From Sulfurimonas sp. (lineage in GTDB: Bacteria; Campylobacterota; Campylobacteria; Campylobacterales; Sulfurimonadaceae): a stretch of DNA of 5,239 nucleotides. Under the pieces are notes generated by a model. The model did no database searches. It had not been told where the DNA came from and saw only the letters and a program-made list of their open reading frames with translations. Positions 1 through 5,239 of this stretch are shown in pieces (position 1 is the first letter of the stretch; each line of letters starts with the position of its first letter). The stretch spans positions 1 to 5,239 of the forward strand of contig JAMORZ010000169.1 in the NCBI GenBank assembly GCA_027063295.1, read 5' to 3'. The position numbers were made by a program, and so were the translations under genes.

Positions 1-523
1 TAATATACCTGCATGTCCTGCAAATCCTGCAAATATGGTTGGTGTTATCATCCATTATATCCTTACAGGTCAAGTTCCAGAGTTAGATTCACTTCTACGT
101 CCTAAGTTTGCATTTGGGTATCGTATCCATGATAACTGTGAAAGACGTGCGCACTTTGATGCTGGTGAGTTTGTTGAAGAGTGGGGTGATGAGGGTGCGA
201 AAAACAACTTCTGTCTTTACAAAGTTGGTTGTAAAGGACCTATGACATTTAATAACTGTTCAATCGTACGTTACAACGAAGGTGTAAACTGGCCAGTTGG
301 TGTTGGTCGTGGATGTATTGGTTGTTCTGAACCAGATTTCTGGGATAAGTATGCATATGAGAGACCAATGGCAGATGCACATATAAAAGCACCAACTGGT
401 GGAGTTGAAAAAACTGTAGATGAGTTTGGTCTAGGTTTACTTACGGCAGCTGGTATTGGTATTGGTATCCATGCAGCAGCAAGTGCAGTAGCAGGTAAAA
501 AAGAAGAAGCAGGAGAGGCATAA
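1..523 (+). CDS. hydA: [NiFe] hydrogenase small subunit, 3' part (5' truncated by window)
   Basis: This is the electron-transfer subunit of a periplasmic-facing group 1 uptake hydrogenase. The frame is open from base 2, before the first ATG at 35, and reads a CPANPAN motif whose Cys (14-16) is the last proximal-cluster ligand, so the gene truly starts upstream. Counting from the Met at 35, H32 and C35 (IHDNC) with C60 and C66 (CLYKVGC) fit the distal 4Fe-4S cluster. C75, C94 and C97 (CIGC), with Pro87 where a fourth Cys could sit, fit the medial 3Fe-4S cluster. A hydrophobic helix at about residues 131-153 followed by a charged tail is the usual C-terminal membrane anchor of HydA/HyaA proteins. 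The Tat signal and the residues that decide O2 tolerance lie outside the window. The stop codon overlaps the start of hydB (TAATG), which indicates translational coupling. hupS and hyaA are synonyms. The family call is very secure. Confidence 0.96.
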   Translation, partial: NIPACPANPANMVGVIIHYILTGQVPELDSLLRPKFAFGYRIHDNCERRAHFDAGEFVEEWGDEGAKNNFCLYKVGCKGPMTFNNCSIVRYNEGVNWPVGVGRGCIGCSEPDFWDKYAYERPMADAHIKAPTGGVEKTVDEFGLGLLTAAGIGIGIHAAASAVAGKKEEAGEA

Positions 524-2304
524 TGGCAAAAAAACATATTATCGTAGATCCGATTACAAGAATCGAGGGTCACTTAAGAGTTGAAGCAGTTATTGATGAA
601 AATAACACTATCGTAGATGCGTATGCATCATCAACACTATTTCGTGGTATAGAAACTATACTTCAAGGTCGTGATCCTCGTGATGCTGGTTTGTTAGCTA
701 TGCGTATCTGTGGTGTTTGTACAGGTACTCACTACCAAAGAAGTATCGAAGCGGTTGAAGATGCATTTGATGTAACGATTCCTAAAAATGCACGTATTGT
801 TCGTAACCTTATCCAAGGTGCACTTTATGTACATGACCATTTAGTACACTTTTATCATCTTCATGCACTTGATTTTGTTGATGTTGTTTCAGCTTTAAGT
901 GCTGATCCTAAGAAAACTTCAGAGGAAGCAATCAAGTGGGCAAAAGTAGCTGGAACAAACCCTTTTATCGAGGGTGCTGGTCAGTTTAAAGAGATTCAAG
1001 AGAGAGTTGCGAAGTTTGTAAAACAGGGTCGTTTAGGTATCTTTGGAAATGGTTACTGGGGCAACAAGCACTATAAACTTACACCTGAGCAAAACTTAAT
1101 TGGTGTTGCACATTATCTAAAAGCACTTGATATTCAACGTGATCTTGCAAAGATGCAGGCGATCTTTGGTGGTAAAAACCCACACCCACAATCTATAGTA
1201 GTTGGTGGTGTTACTTGTGTTCAAGATATCAAAAATCCAGCTCGTATAGCACTCTTTAAAACACTTCTTAAAGAGGGAACGAAGTTTGTAAAACAAGCTT
1301 ACTTACCAGATGTTTATATGGCTGGAACTATGTATGCAGAAGAAGCTACTGATACAAAAGCAACATTTACTGAACTTATGCAAGGTAAAGGTGTAGGTGG
1401 TACTGGTGGGGGACTACTGAACTATATGGCCTATGGTGATTTTAGACTTGATGATACAGGTTTTTACAAATCAGCTCTTCTTTTCCCTGCAGGTGTAGTG
1501 AAAAATGGTGATTTAAGTAAAGTGTATCCATTTGATCCAGATAAAGTTGCAGAGGATGTTACTCATGCTTGGTATGAGGGAACAGGTGCACCTGAACACC
1601 CTTACGAGGGAACAACTAACCCTAAATATACTGGTTTAGAGAAAAAAGAAGATGGTATGGCTTATCTTAAAACTGATGAGAAATACTCTTGGATCAAATC
1701 TCCAATCTATGATGATGAGAGAATGGAAGTTGGACCACTTGCTCGTATGATCGTTGGTGTAGCTGCAAAAGATGAGCGTATCACTAAGTATGTAACGAAG
1801 TTTTTAAAACAAGCAAATCTTCCTATTGAAGTGCTTTTCTCAACTATCGGTCGTACAGCAGCTCGTGCTATTGAGACTGAGCTTATGGCTGATGTTATGA
1901 TGGAATGGGTAGATGAACTTGCAGCAAATGTTGCAGCTGGTGATGATAGCACTTGGCAAGATTTTGATTTTGACAAAGTAAGTAAAAAATCTCGAGGTGT
2001 AGGACTTGCAGAAGCTCCTCGTGGTGGTTTGGGTCACTGGGTCAAGATAGAAGATGGAAAAATTGTCAATTATCAAGCAGTTGTACCTTCAACTTGGAAT
2101 GCAGCTCCAAGAGATTACAAAGGTCGCTTAGGAGCGTATGAAGCAGCACTTATTGGTACGAAAGTAGCAAATGCTGAACAACCTTTAGAGATTATTCGTA
2201 CAATTCACAGTTTTGATCCTTGTATCGCTTGTGCAGTGCATGTTGTAGATACAAAAGGTAAAGAGCTTGGTGTTTATAAAATAGATACTCAGTGTAGCAT
2301 CTAA
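523..2304 (+). CDS. hydB: [NiFe] hydrogenase large (catalytic) subunit precursor
   Basis: This subunit carries the Ni-Fe(CN)2CO site that splits H2. The 593 residues are normal for group 1 large subunits. The N-terminal L1 motif RICGVCTGTH (residues 61-70) supplies C63 and C66, and the C-terminal L2 motif DPCIACAVH (565-573) supplies C567 and C570, the four nickel ligands. The conserved start ITRIEGHLRVE (11-21) is present. The 20 residues after H573 are the extension that a HydD-type endopeptidase removes after metal insertion, so this is the unprocessed precursor. The start ATG overlaps the hydA stop by one base and has AGGAG at 511-515, seven bases upstream. No signal peptide is visible, as expected for a subunit exported with HydA by the Tat route. 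hydC follows after 10 bases. hupL and hyaB are synonyms. I see no truncation or frameshift. Confidence 0.98.
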   Translation: MAKKHIIVDPITRIEGHLRVEAVIDENNTIVDAYASSTLFRGIETILQGRDPRDAGLLAMRICGVCTGTHYQRSIEAVEDAFDVTIPKNARIVRNLIQGALYVHDHLVHFYHLHALDFVDVVSALSADPKKTSEEAIKWAKVAGTNPFIEGAGQFKEIQERVAKFVKQGRLGIFGNGYWGNKHYKLTPEQNLIGVAHYLKALDIQRDLAKMQAIFGGKNPHPQSIVVGGVTCVQDIKNPARIALFKTLLKEGTKFVKQAYLPDVYMAGTMYAEEATDTKATFTELMQGKGVGGTGGGLLNYMAYGDFRLDDTGFYKSALLFPAGVVKNGDLSKVYPFDPDKVAEDVTHAWYEGTGAPEHPYEGTTNPKYTGLEKKEDGMAYLKTDEKYSWIKSPIYDDERMEVGPLARMIVGVAAKDERITKYVTKFLKQANLPIEVLFSTIGRTAARAIETELMADVMMEWVDELAANVAAGDDSTWQDFDFDKVSKKSRGVGLAEAPRGGLGHWVKIEDGKIVNYQAVVPSTWNAAPRDYKGRLGAYEAALIGTKVANAEQPLEIIRTIHSFDPCIACAVHVVDTKGKELGVYKIDTQCSI

Positions 2305-2314
2305 GGAGCTTAAA

Positions 2315-3046
2315 ATGAAAGCAGGATACAAACAAGTTAAACGTATGACAACCTACATGAGGCTAAATCATTGGGTTGTTGCATTGAGTATGGTAGCCGC
2401 GATTATCACAGGGTTATATATTGGTCATCCATACTATCAAACTTATATCGCTGATCCTGCTGTTGCAAAATATGTAATGGCATGGAACAGATGGGTTCAC
2501 TTTATGGTAGCAATTATCTTTGATGTTAGTAGTATTGTTATCGCTTATATGTACTTTTTTTCAAGATTTGAAAAGCCGTATAAAAAGATTTTACCAACGG
2601 GACAAAATATTAAAGAGTTTGTTGAGGTACTTCTAAACTTAGTAACACTCAACCGCCGTAAAAACTTTGACTCGACACATGCAGATAGTTTTAACACTGT
2701 ATTTTTCTTAGTGTTTCACTTGATGCTTGCATGGATGCTTTTAACAGGCTTACAACTTTATGTACATGGATTGGAATCTGGACTAAGTTCAATAGGTAAC
2801 TGGTGGCCGTGGATGCTTCACCTTGTAACTGATTGGACAATACCTGTTAGTAACTGGTTGATAGGAGGTACATCTCCAACATCATCTATCATGGATGTTC
2901 GTATATCTCATCACATTACAATGTGGTTGATTATCGCATGGATAGCATTTCATATCTACTACCAAGTATGGAGAACAATCTTCTGGAAAGAGGGTGATAT
3001 CAACATCGTTGTTGGTGGTTCAAAATTTGTAAAAGAGGAGAAATAG
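2315..3046 (+). CDS. hydC: Ni/Fe-hydrogenase b-type cytochrome subunit
   Basis: This di-haem cytochrome b anchors the hydrogenase to the membrane and passes electrons from HydA to the quinone pool. The 243 residues show four hydrophobic segments, at about 20-37, 61-82, 126-150 and 198-222, as in the HupC/HyaC/HydC family. Candidate haem ligands are H19 (RLNHW), H62 (RWVHF), H199 or H200 (ISHH) and H213 (AFHIYYQVWR); the choice is by family pattern, not alignment. The start is supported by AAGGAG at 2303-2308, which overlaps the hydB stop and lies six bases from the ATG. The gene is therefore co-transcribed and probably coupled with hydB. A terminator-like hairpin overlaps its stop codon. The usual next gene, the hydD endopeptidase, does not follow here. 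Confidence 0.95.
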   Translation: MKAGYKQVKRMTTYMRLNHWVVALSMVAAIITGLYIGHPYYQTYIADPAVAKYVMAWNRWVHFMVAIIFDVSSIVIAYMYFFSRFEKPYKKILPTGQNIKEFVEVLLNLVTLNRRKNFDSTHADSFNTVFFLVFHLMLAWMLLTGLQLYVHGLESGLSSIGNWWPWMLHLVTDWTIPVSNWLIGGTSPTSSIMDVRISHHITMWLIIAWIAFHIYYQVWRTIFWKEGDINIVVGGSKFVKEEK

Positions 3047-3068
3047 GCAGACGCCTTTTTCTCTTTTT
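3033..3068 (+). terminator. Terminator-like hairpin overlapping the hydC stop codon
   Basis: The arm 3038-3048 pairs with 3053-3063 around the loop AGAC. This gives 11 positions with one T-T mismatch, and G-T wobble and A-T pairs extend it outward to about 3033/3068. The inner GGC/GCC pairs are strong, and the 3' arm is itself T-rich (TTTTTCTCTTTTT), as in an intrinsic terminator. The hydC stop (3044-3046) lies inside the 5' arm, so translating ribosomes would disturb the fold. It may end or only attenuate the hydABC transcript before the HypF-like gene. Confidence 0.6.
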
Positions 3069-3110
3069 GACTTCCTGAATACCCATTCAAAAAACTCTTA
3101 AGCACTTTTT

Positions 3111-3119
3111 TGCTATGCT
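3111..3119 (+). promoter_or_regulatory. Possible extended -10 promoter for the HypF-like gene
   Basis: TGCTATGCT fits the extended -10 pattern TGnTATnnT and is preceded directly by a T run. That layout is typical of Campylobacterota vegetative promoters, which often lack a clear -35. I see no good -35 hexamer at the expected spacing. A transcript from here would start near the palindrome at 3120-3135 and have a short leader. Its position just after a terminator-like hairpin makes a separate promoter plausible. The match is short, so this remains tentative. Confidence 0.4.
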
Positions 3120-3135
3120 GTGAATACTAATTCAC
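3120..3135. promoter_or_regulatory. Perfect palindrome in the leader of the HypF-like gene (possible operator)
   Basis: GTGAAT and ATTCAC are perfect inverted copies separated by ACTA. The site sits directly after the possible -10 element and ends one base before the AAAGGA ribosome site (3137-3142). As DNA it could bind a dimeric repressor at the transcription start. As RNA it would form a small hairpin just 5' of the ribosome site. The GTGA-N8-TCAC spacing is two bases too wide for a CRP-type site. I do not recognise the regulator. Confidence 0.4.
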
Positions 3136-3150
3136 TAAAGGATACTCACT

Positions 3151-5070
3151 ATGGCTTTTGTGCTTGATCTTCAAACAACTTCTACCCAAAAATATCTTCA
3201 AAATCTTGTTGTTAATGTTTTGAGAAAATACAATATTTTGACAACTATAACACAAACGCAGAAGAGTTTGCGTTTTGTTTGTAGTGGTGAGGCTCTTCAA
3301 GAAGCACTCGATGAGTTAAACGCAACACTTCCAGCATCGTTGTTTTTGCAAGGAAGCAGTGTATGTGAAGATGAGGTAAAACCTGAGAAGTTGCCTGAAC
3401 TTGAACTTGATCATCCTCTCTCTTTGGGACTTTGCCCATCGTGTCAAAAAGAGCTCTTTGATGTTTCATCATCAAGATACTACTACCCTTTTATCTCTTG
3501 TAACTGTTGTGGTGCAAATCATAGTTTTTTACATCAGTACCCTTACGAAAGAAAAAATACATCGTTTAAGTTTTTAGTTGCTTGTGAGTCGTGTCAAGTA
3601 GAGCAAAAGCAATATGGAAAAAAAGAGCAACACCACATAAACTCATGCCATAAGTGTGGTGTACCTGTACGTTTGGTAAGTAAAACATCTGAACGCTATG
3701 CAAATGATGCAGGAAGTTTTAGAACGATGTTTGAAGTGGCAGCTAAAGCCTTGGCAGATGATAAAAAAGTTCTTATAAAAACAACAATGGGATATAGAGT
3801 TTTTTATAAAACCTCACATCTCAATAATGATTCGATTTTAATGATGATCAATGCCAATACAATCACAGATAATCTTTCACTCATCACAGAGGAGTATCAA
3901 GCACTTCTAAGTATAGAGAGACCACTTTTATATGTAGCATTAAAAGATGAAAAACTAAAAAACCTCAATGGAGCCAATACTGCTTATGTGAAGTATCCTG
4001 ATGATGGTTTTTCTATCTTACTTGGTGTTGAGTTACAAAAACTAGGGTTTGAGTATATTGCTTATGAAGAGACAGATGAGGAGCATGAAGCAGATTTGGT
4101 TATGGACTATGACCTGGAGTTAAGAGCACAAAGTGATATGAAATTTTTTCTCAATAAAGATGTGCGCTTTATTGGAGCAGGTGAGAGAGTGAGTTTTCCC
4201 TCTTATGCTTTTGAAAAAAGATCTCTTGTAAGTGTTGCAGGTGATTTGGTGGGTGTACCTTATGGTGAGAAGATCCTTTTTGATACGATGGAATGCTTTG
4301 AGAGTGTTGAGGTGATGGGTGCAAATGTGCTTGAAGGTGATATGCAAAAATATCATGAAAACCAAAAATATTTTCTTGCTGATGAAGCATCTTTTATGTC
4401 AGTGATCGTAGAGAACAATCTTATTGGTGTAAAATGTGTAGGTGCATATTTTGATGAGATACCATCTTTTTTATACTATGATGGAAAGTCTATCTTAAGG
4501 GTTGTCCCACCAAAACCGTTTGAATCGGAAAATCTTTTAGAGAAGATAGCAACTCTTCGTGAAGGTTCTGAGCGTTTGATAGAAAATTTACAAAAAACAC
4601 TCCCCGATGTATATGAAAACCTTGAGAAGCTACAATCAAAAAGTGATGTAAAACTTTTTGATGCAGTTGCTATCATACTTGGACTTGATGATACCTCTAT
4701 GAGAGGTGTAAGTAAAGAAGCGATGAAGTTTGTTGGAAAAGGTGGCATACAGATAGATACACATGTCAAAGATAATAGATTTGACAATACTGCATTTTTA
4801 GCAAGTATCATCTCATATATGGTTGCTGGTGTAAGCAAGCCAATCTTGGCATACTCTATCTTTGAGAGTTTTGGAGACTACTTTAATGATATCTTACAAG
4901 AGCTCAAATCAAAAACAAAAGCAACTGAGATCGTACTGTGTGGAACACATTTTGCCAACCAGTCTCTTTTTTCACGCATGCAAAGAAACTTAAAGATGAC
5001 ACCACCATATATGAATAAAAACTACCCGATAGGAAGTGAGAATTGTGTTGTTGGTGGGGTGTACCTTTAA
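3151..5070 (+). CDS. HypF-like hydrogenase maturation protein with degenerate catalytic sites (HydE-like position)
   Basis: The 639 residues follow HypF domain order by eye. Residues 8-70 resemble an acylphosphatase fold without the VGFR signature. Residues 95-170 are a double zinc finger with C95/C98, C117/C120, C145/C148 and C166/C169, plus the typical RYYYPFISC and PYER segments. Residues 185-355 are YrdC-like, with the HypF KGLGGFHL segment changed to KTTMGYRV (210-217). Residues 355-639 are Kae1-like, including FDAVAIILGL (503-512). The HHAH metal motif reads DEAS (411-414), LSGG reads LCGT (596-599), and the final NDGG region reads GSEN (628-631). Canonical HypF carbamoylates HypE to make the CN ligands. 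With these losses, carbamoyl transfer seems unlikely, and a scaffold or regulatory role in cytoplasmic maturation is inferred. AAAGGA (3137-3142) lies eight bases before the ATG. hydABCDE operons of Wolinella and Helicobacter carry a HydE at the end; I cannot confirm that this is the same family. Slightly shorter than most HypF proteins (about 750 aa). Confidence 0.85.
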   Translation: MAFVLDLQTTSTQKYLQNLVVNVLRKYNILTTITQTQKSLRFVCSGEALQEALDELNATLPASLFLQGSSVCEDEVKPEKLPELELDHPLSLGLCPSCQKELFDVSSSRYYYPFISCNCCGANHSFLHQYPYERKNTSFKFLVACESCQVEQKQYGKKEQHHINSCHKCGVPVRLVSKTSERYANDAGSFRTMFEVAAKALADDKKVLIKTTMGYRVFYKTSHLNNDSILMMINANTITDNLSLITEEYQALLSIERPLLYVALKDEKLKNLNGANTAYVKYPDDGFSILLGVELQKLGFEYIAYEETDEEHEADLVMDYDLELRAQSDMKFFLNKDVRFIGAGERVSFPSYAFEKRSLVSVAGDLVGVPYGEKILFDTMECFESVEVMGANVLEGDMQKYHENQKYFLADEASFMSVIVENNLIGVKCVGAYFDEIPSFLYYDGKSILRVVPPKPFESENLLEKIATLREGSERLIENLQKTLPDVYENLEKLQSKSDVKLFDAVAIILGLDDTSMRGVSKEAMKFVGKGGIQIDTHVKDNRFDNTAFLASIISYMVAGVSKPILAYSIFESFGDYFNDILQELKSKTKATEIVLCGTHFANQSLFSRMQRNLKMTPPYMNKNYPIGSENCVVGGVYL

Positions 5071-5089
5071 AAATATTTAATAGATATTT

Positions 5090-5098
5090 TGTTATAGA
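5090..5098 (+). promoter_or_regulatory. Possible extended -10 promoter for the downstream gene
   Basis: TGTTATAGA carries the TGn extension and TATA of an extended -10 element. It follows a strongly A/T-rich stretch (5067-5090), as in Campylobacterota promoters, and I see no clear -35. If it is used, its transcript would begin near 5105 and read straight through the terminator hairpin at 5114-5156 before the start codon at 5199. That would make the hairpin an attenuator. A/T-rich sequence makes chance matches common. Confidence 0.3.
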
Positions 5099-5190
5099 CC
5101 TGTAGTGAAGGTTAAAAAAAGCCCTGCAACTCCTTGTTGAGTTGTGGGGCTTTTTTCGTTGCACGGAGTCGGAAAGGAGTTCACTACAGG
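5099..5190. repeat. 11-bp perfect inverted repeat enclosing the terminator
   Basis: CCTGTAGTGAA at 5099-5109 and TTCACTACAGG at 5180-5190 are exact reverse complements, separated by 70 bases that contain the intrinsic terminator. The 3' arm overlaps the first three bases of the AGGAG ribosome site (5188-5192) of the next gene, so pairing in RNA would partly hide that site. I see no transposase, and the element is too small to call an insertion sequence. It may be a leader-RNA structure or a pair of protein-binding half sites. Confidence 0.6.
5114..5156. terminator. Strong intrinsic terminator, probably bidirectional
   Basis: The arm 5121-5132 (GCCCTGCAACTC) pairs with 5139-5150 (GAGTTGTGGGGC) over 12 positions, two of them G-T wobbles, around the six-base loop CTTGTT. 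Six T follow (5151-5156) and seven A precede (5114-5120), so the stem can extend and a U tract exists on either strand. It ends the transcript of the HypF-like gene, 50 bases after that gene's stop codon. It lies only 42 bases before the next start codon, so it could also act as a leader attenuator for that gene. Confidence 0.88.
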
Positions 5191-5198
5191 AGTCTGTG

Positions 5199-5239
5199 AT
5201 GGACTTATCTTTGTTTGTCACTTTAACCACTCTTTTAAA
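5199..5239 (+). CDS. Start of an unidentified gene (3' truncated by window)
   Basis: ATG at 5199 opens a frame that stays open to the window edge. Only 13 complete codons are visible: MDLSLFVTLTTLL. AGGAG at 5188-5192 lies six bases upstream, which is ideal spacing; a GTG directly before the ATG is too close to that site. The peptide is mostly hydrophobic after an Asp, which could be the start of a membrane segment or a signal sequence. It does not resemble the MKxLVLGxGN-type start of HydD endopeptidases. The gene is separated from the hydrogenase region by a strong terminator, so it may belong to another unit. The function cannot be told. Confidence 0.5.
   Translation, partial: MDLSLFVTLTTLL

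Noticed and set aside
271..573. 100-aa open frame on the minus strand across the hydA/hydB junction
   Set aside because: It lies opposite two clearly conserved hydrogenase genes, has no recognisable motif, and is explained as a shadow of their codon pattern.
3120..3135. The palindrome as a CRP/FNR-type binding site
   Set aside because: The half sites GTGA and TCAC are eight bases apart rather than six, and the TTGAT/ATCAA pattern of FNR is absent.
4476..4838. 120-aa minus-strand open frame inside the HypF-like gene
   Set aside because: It is Ser/Phe-rich, has no family motif, and sits opposite a frame with a clear HypF domain pattern.
5099..5190. The 11-bp inverted repeat as the ends of a small mobile element (MITE)
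   Set aside because: There is no flanking target-site duplication that I can see, the interior is just a terminator and leader, and the total length is only 92 bases. A leader structure or operator fits better.
4904..5230. 108-aa minus-strand open frame covering the end of the HypF-like gene and the terminator
   Set aside because: It would have to read through the strong terminator hairpin and is antisense to conserved Kae1-like sequence. The peptide is low in information.

Overview
The window is AT-rich and carries a membrane-bound group 1 [NiFe] uptake hydrogenase operon. Codon use, the A/T-rich spacers and the hydABC gene order point to a Campylobacterota (Epsilonproteobacteria) member, probably a Sulfurimonas/Sulfurovum-like or Wolinella-like H2 oxidiser. 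The genus is inference; no marker gene is present to fix it.

Layout, all on the + strand. Positions 1-523 hold the 3' part of hydA (small, Fe-S subunit; the 5' end lies outside the window). Positions 523-2304 hold hydB (large, Ni-Fe subunit), overlapping hydA by one base (TAATG). Positions 2315-3046 hold hydC (di-haem cytochrome b anchor). A terminator-like hairpin overlaps the hydC stop codon. It is followed by a 104-nt spacer with a possible extended -10 promoter and a perfect 6+6 palindrome. Positions 3151-5070 hold a 639-aa protein that can be followed along the whole length of HypF (acylphosphatase-like, double zinc finger, YrdC-like, Kae1-like) but has lost nearly all the catalytic motifs I can place. 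A strong, probably bidirectional, intrinsic terminator lies at 5114-5156 and is nested inside an 11-bp perfect inverted repeat. The first 13 codons of another gene begin at 5199, behind a good Shine-Dalgarno site.

How they work together. HydA and HydB form the H2-splitting heterodimer on the periplasmic face. Electrons pass from the Ni-Fe site in HydB through the three Fe-S clusters of HydA to the haems of HydC and then to the quinone pool. HydB carries an uncleaved C-terminal extension, so it needs a maturation endopeptidase (HydD family), which is not in this window. The HypF-like protein is most likely an accessory maturation factor. Canonical HypF makes the carbamoyl group that becomes the CN ligands of the active site. 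This copy keeps the eight zinc-binding cysteines but not the HHxH metal site or the nucleotide-binding glycines, so it may be a pseudoenzyme scaffold or regulator. It is the most interesting item in the window.
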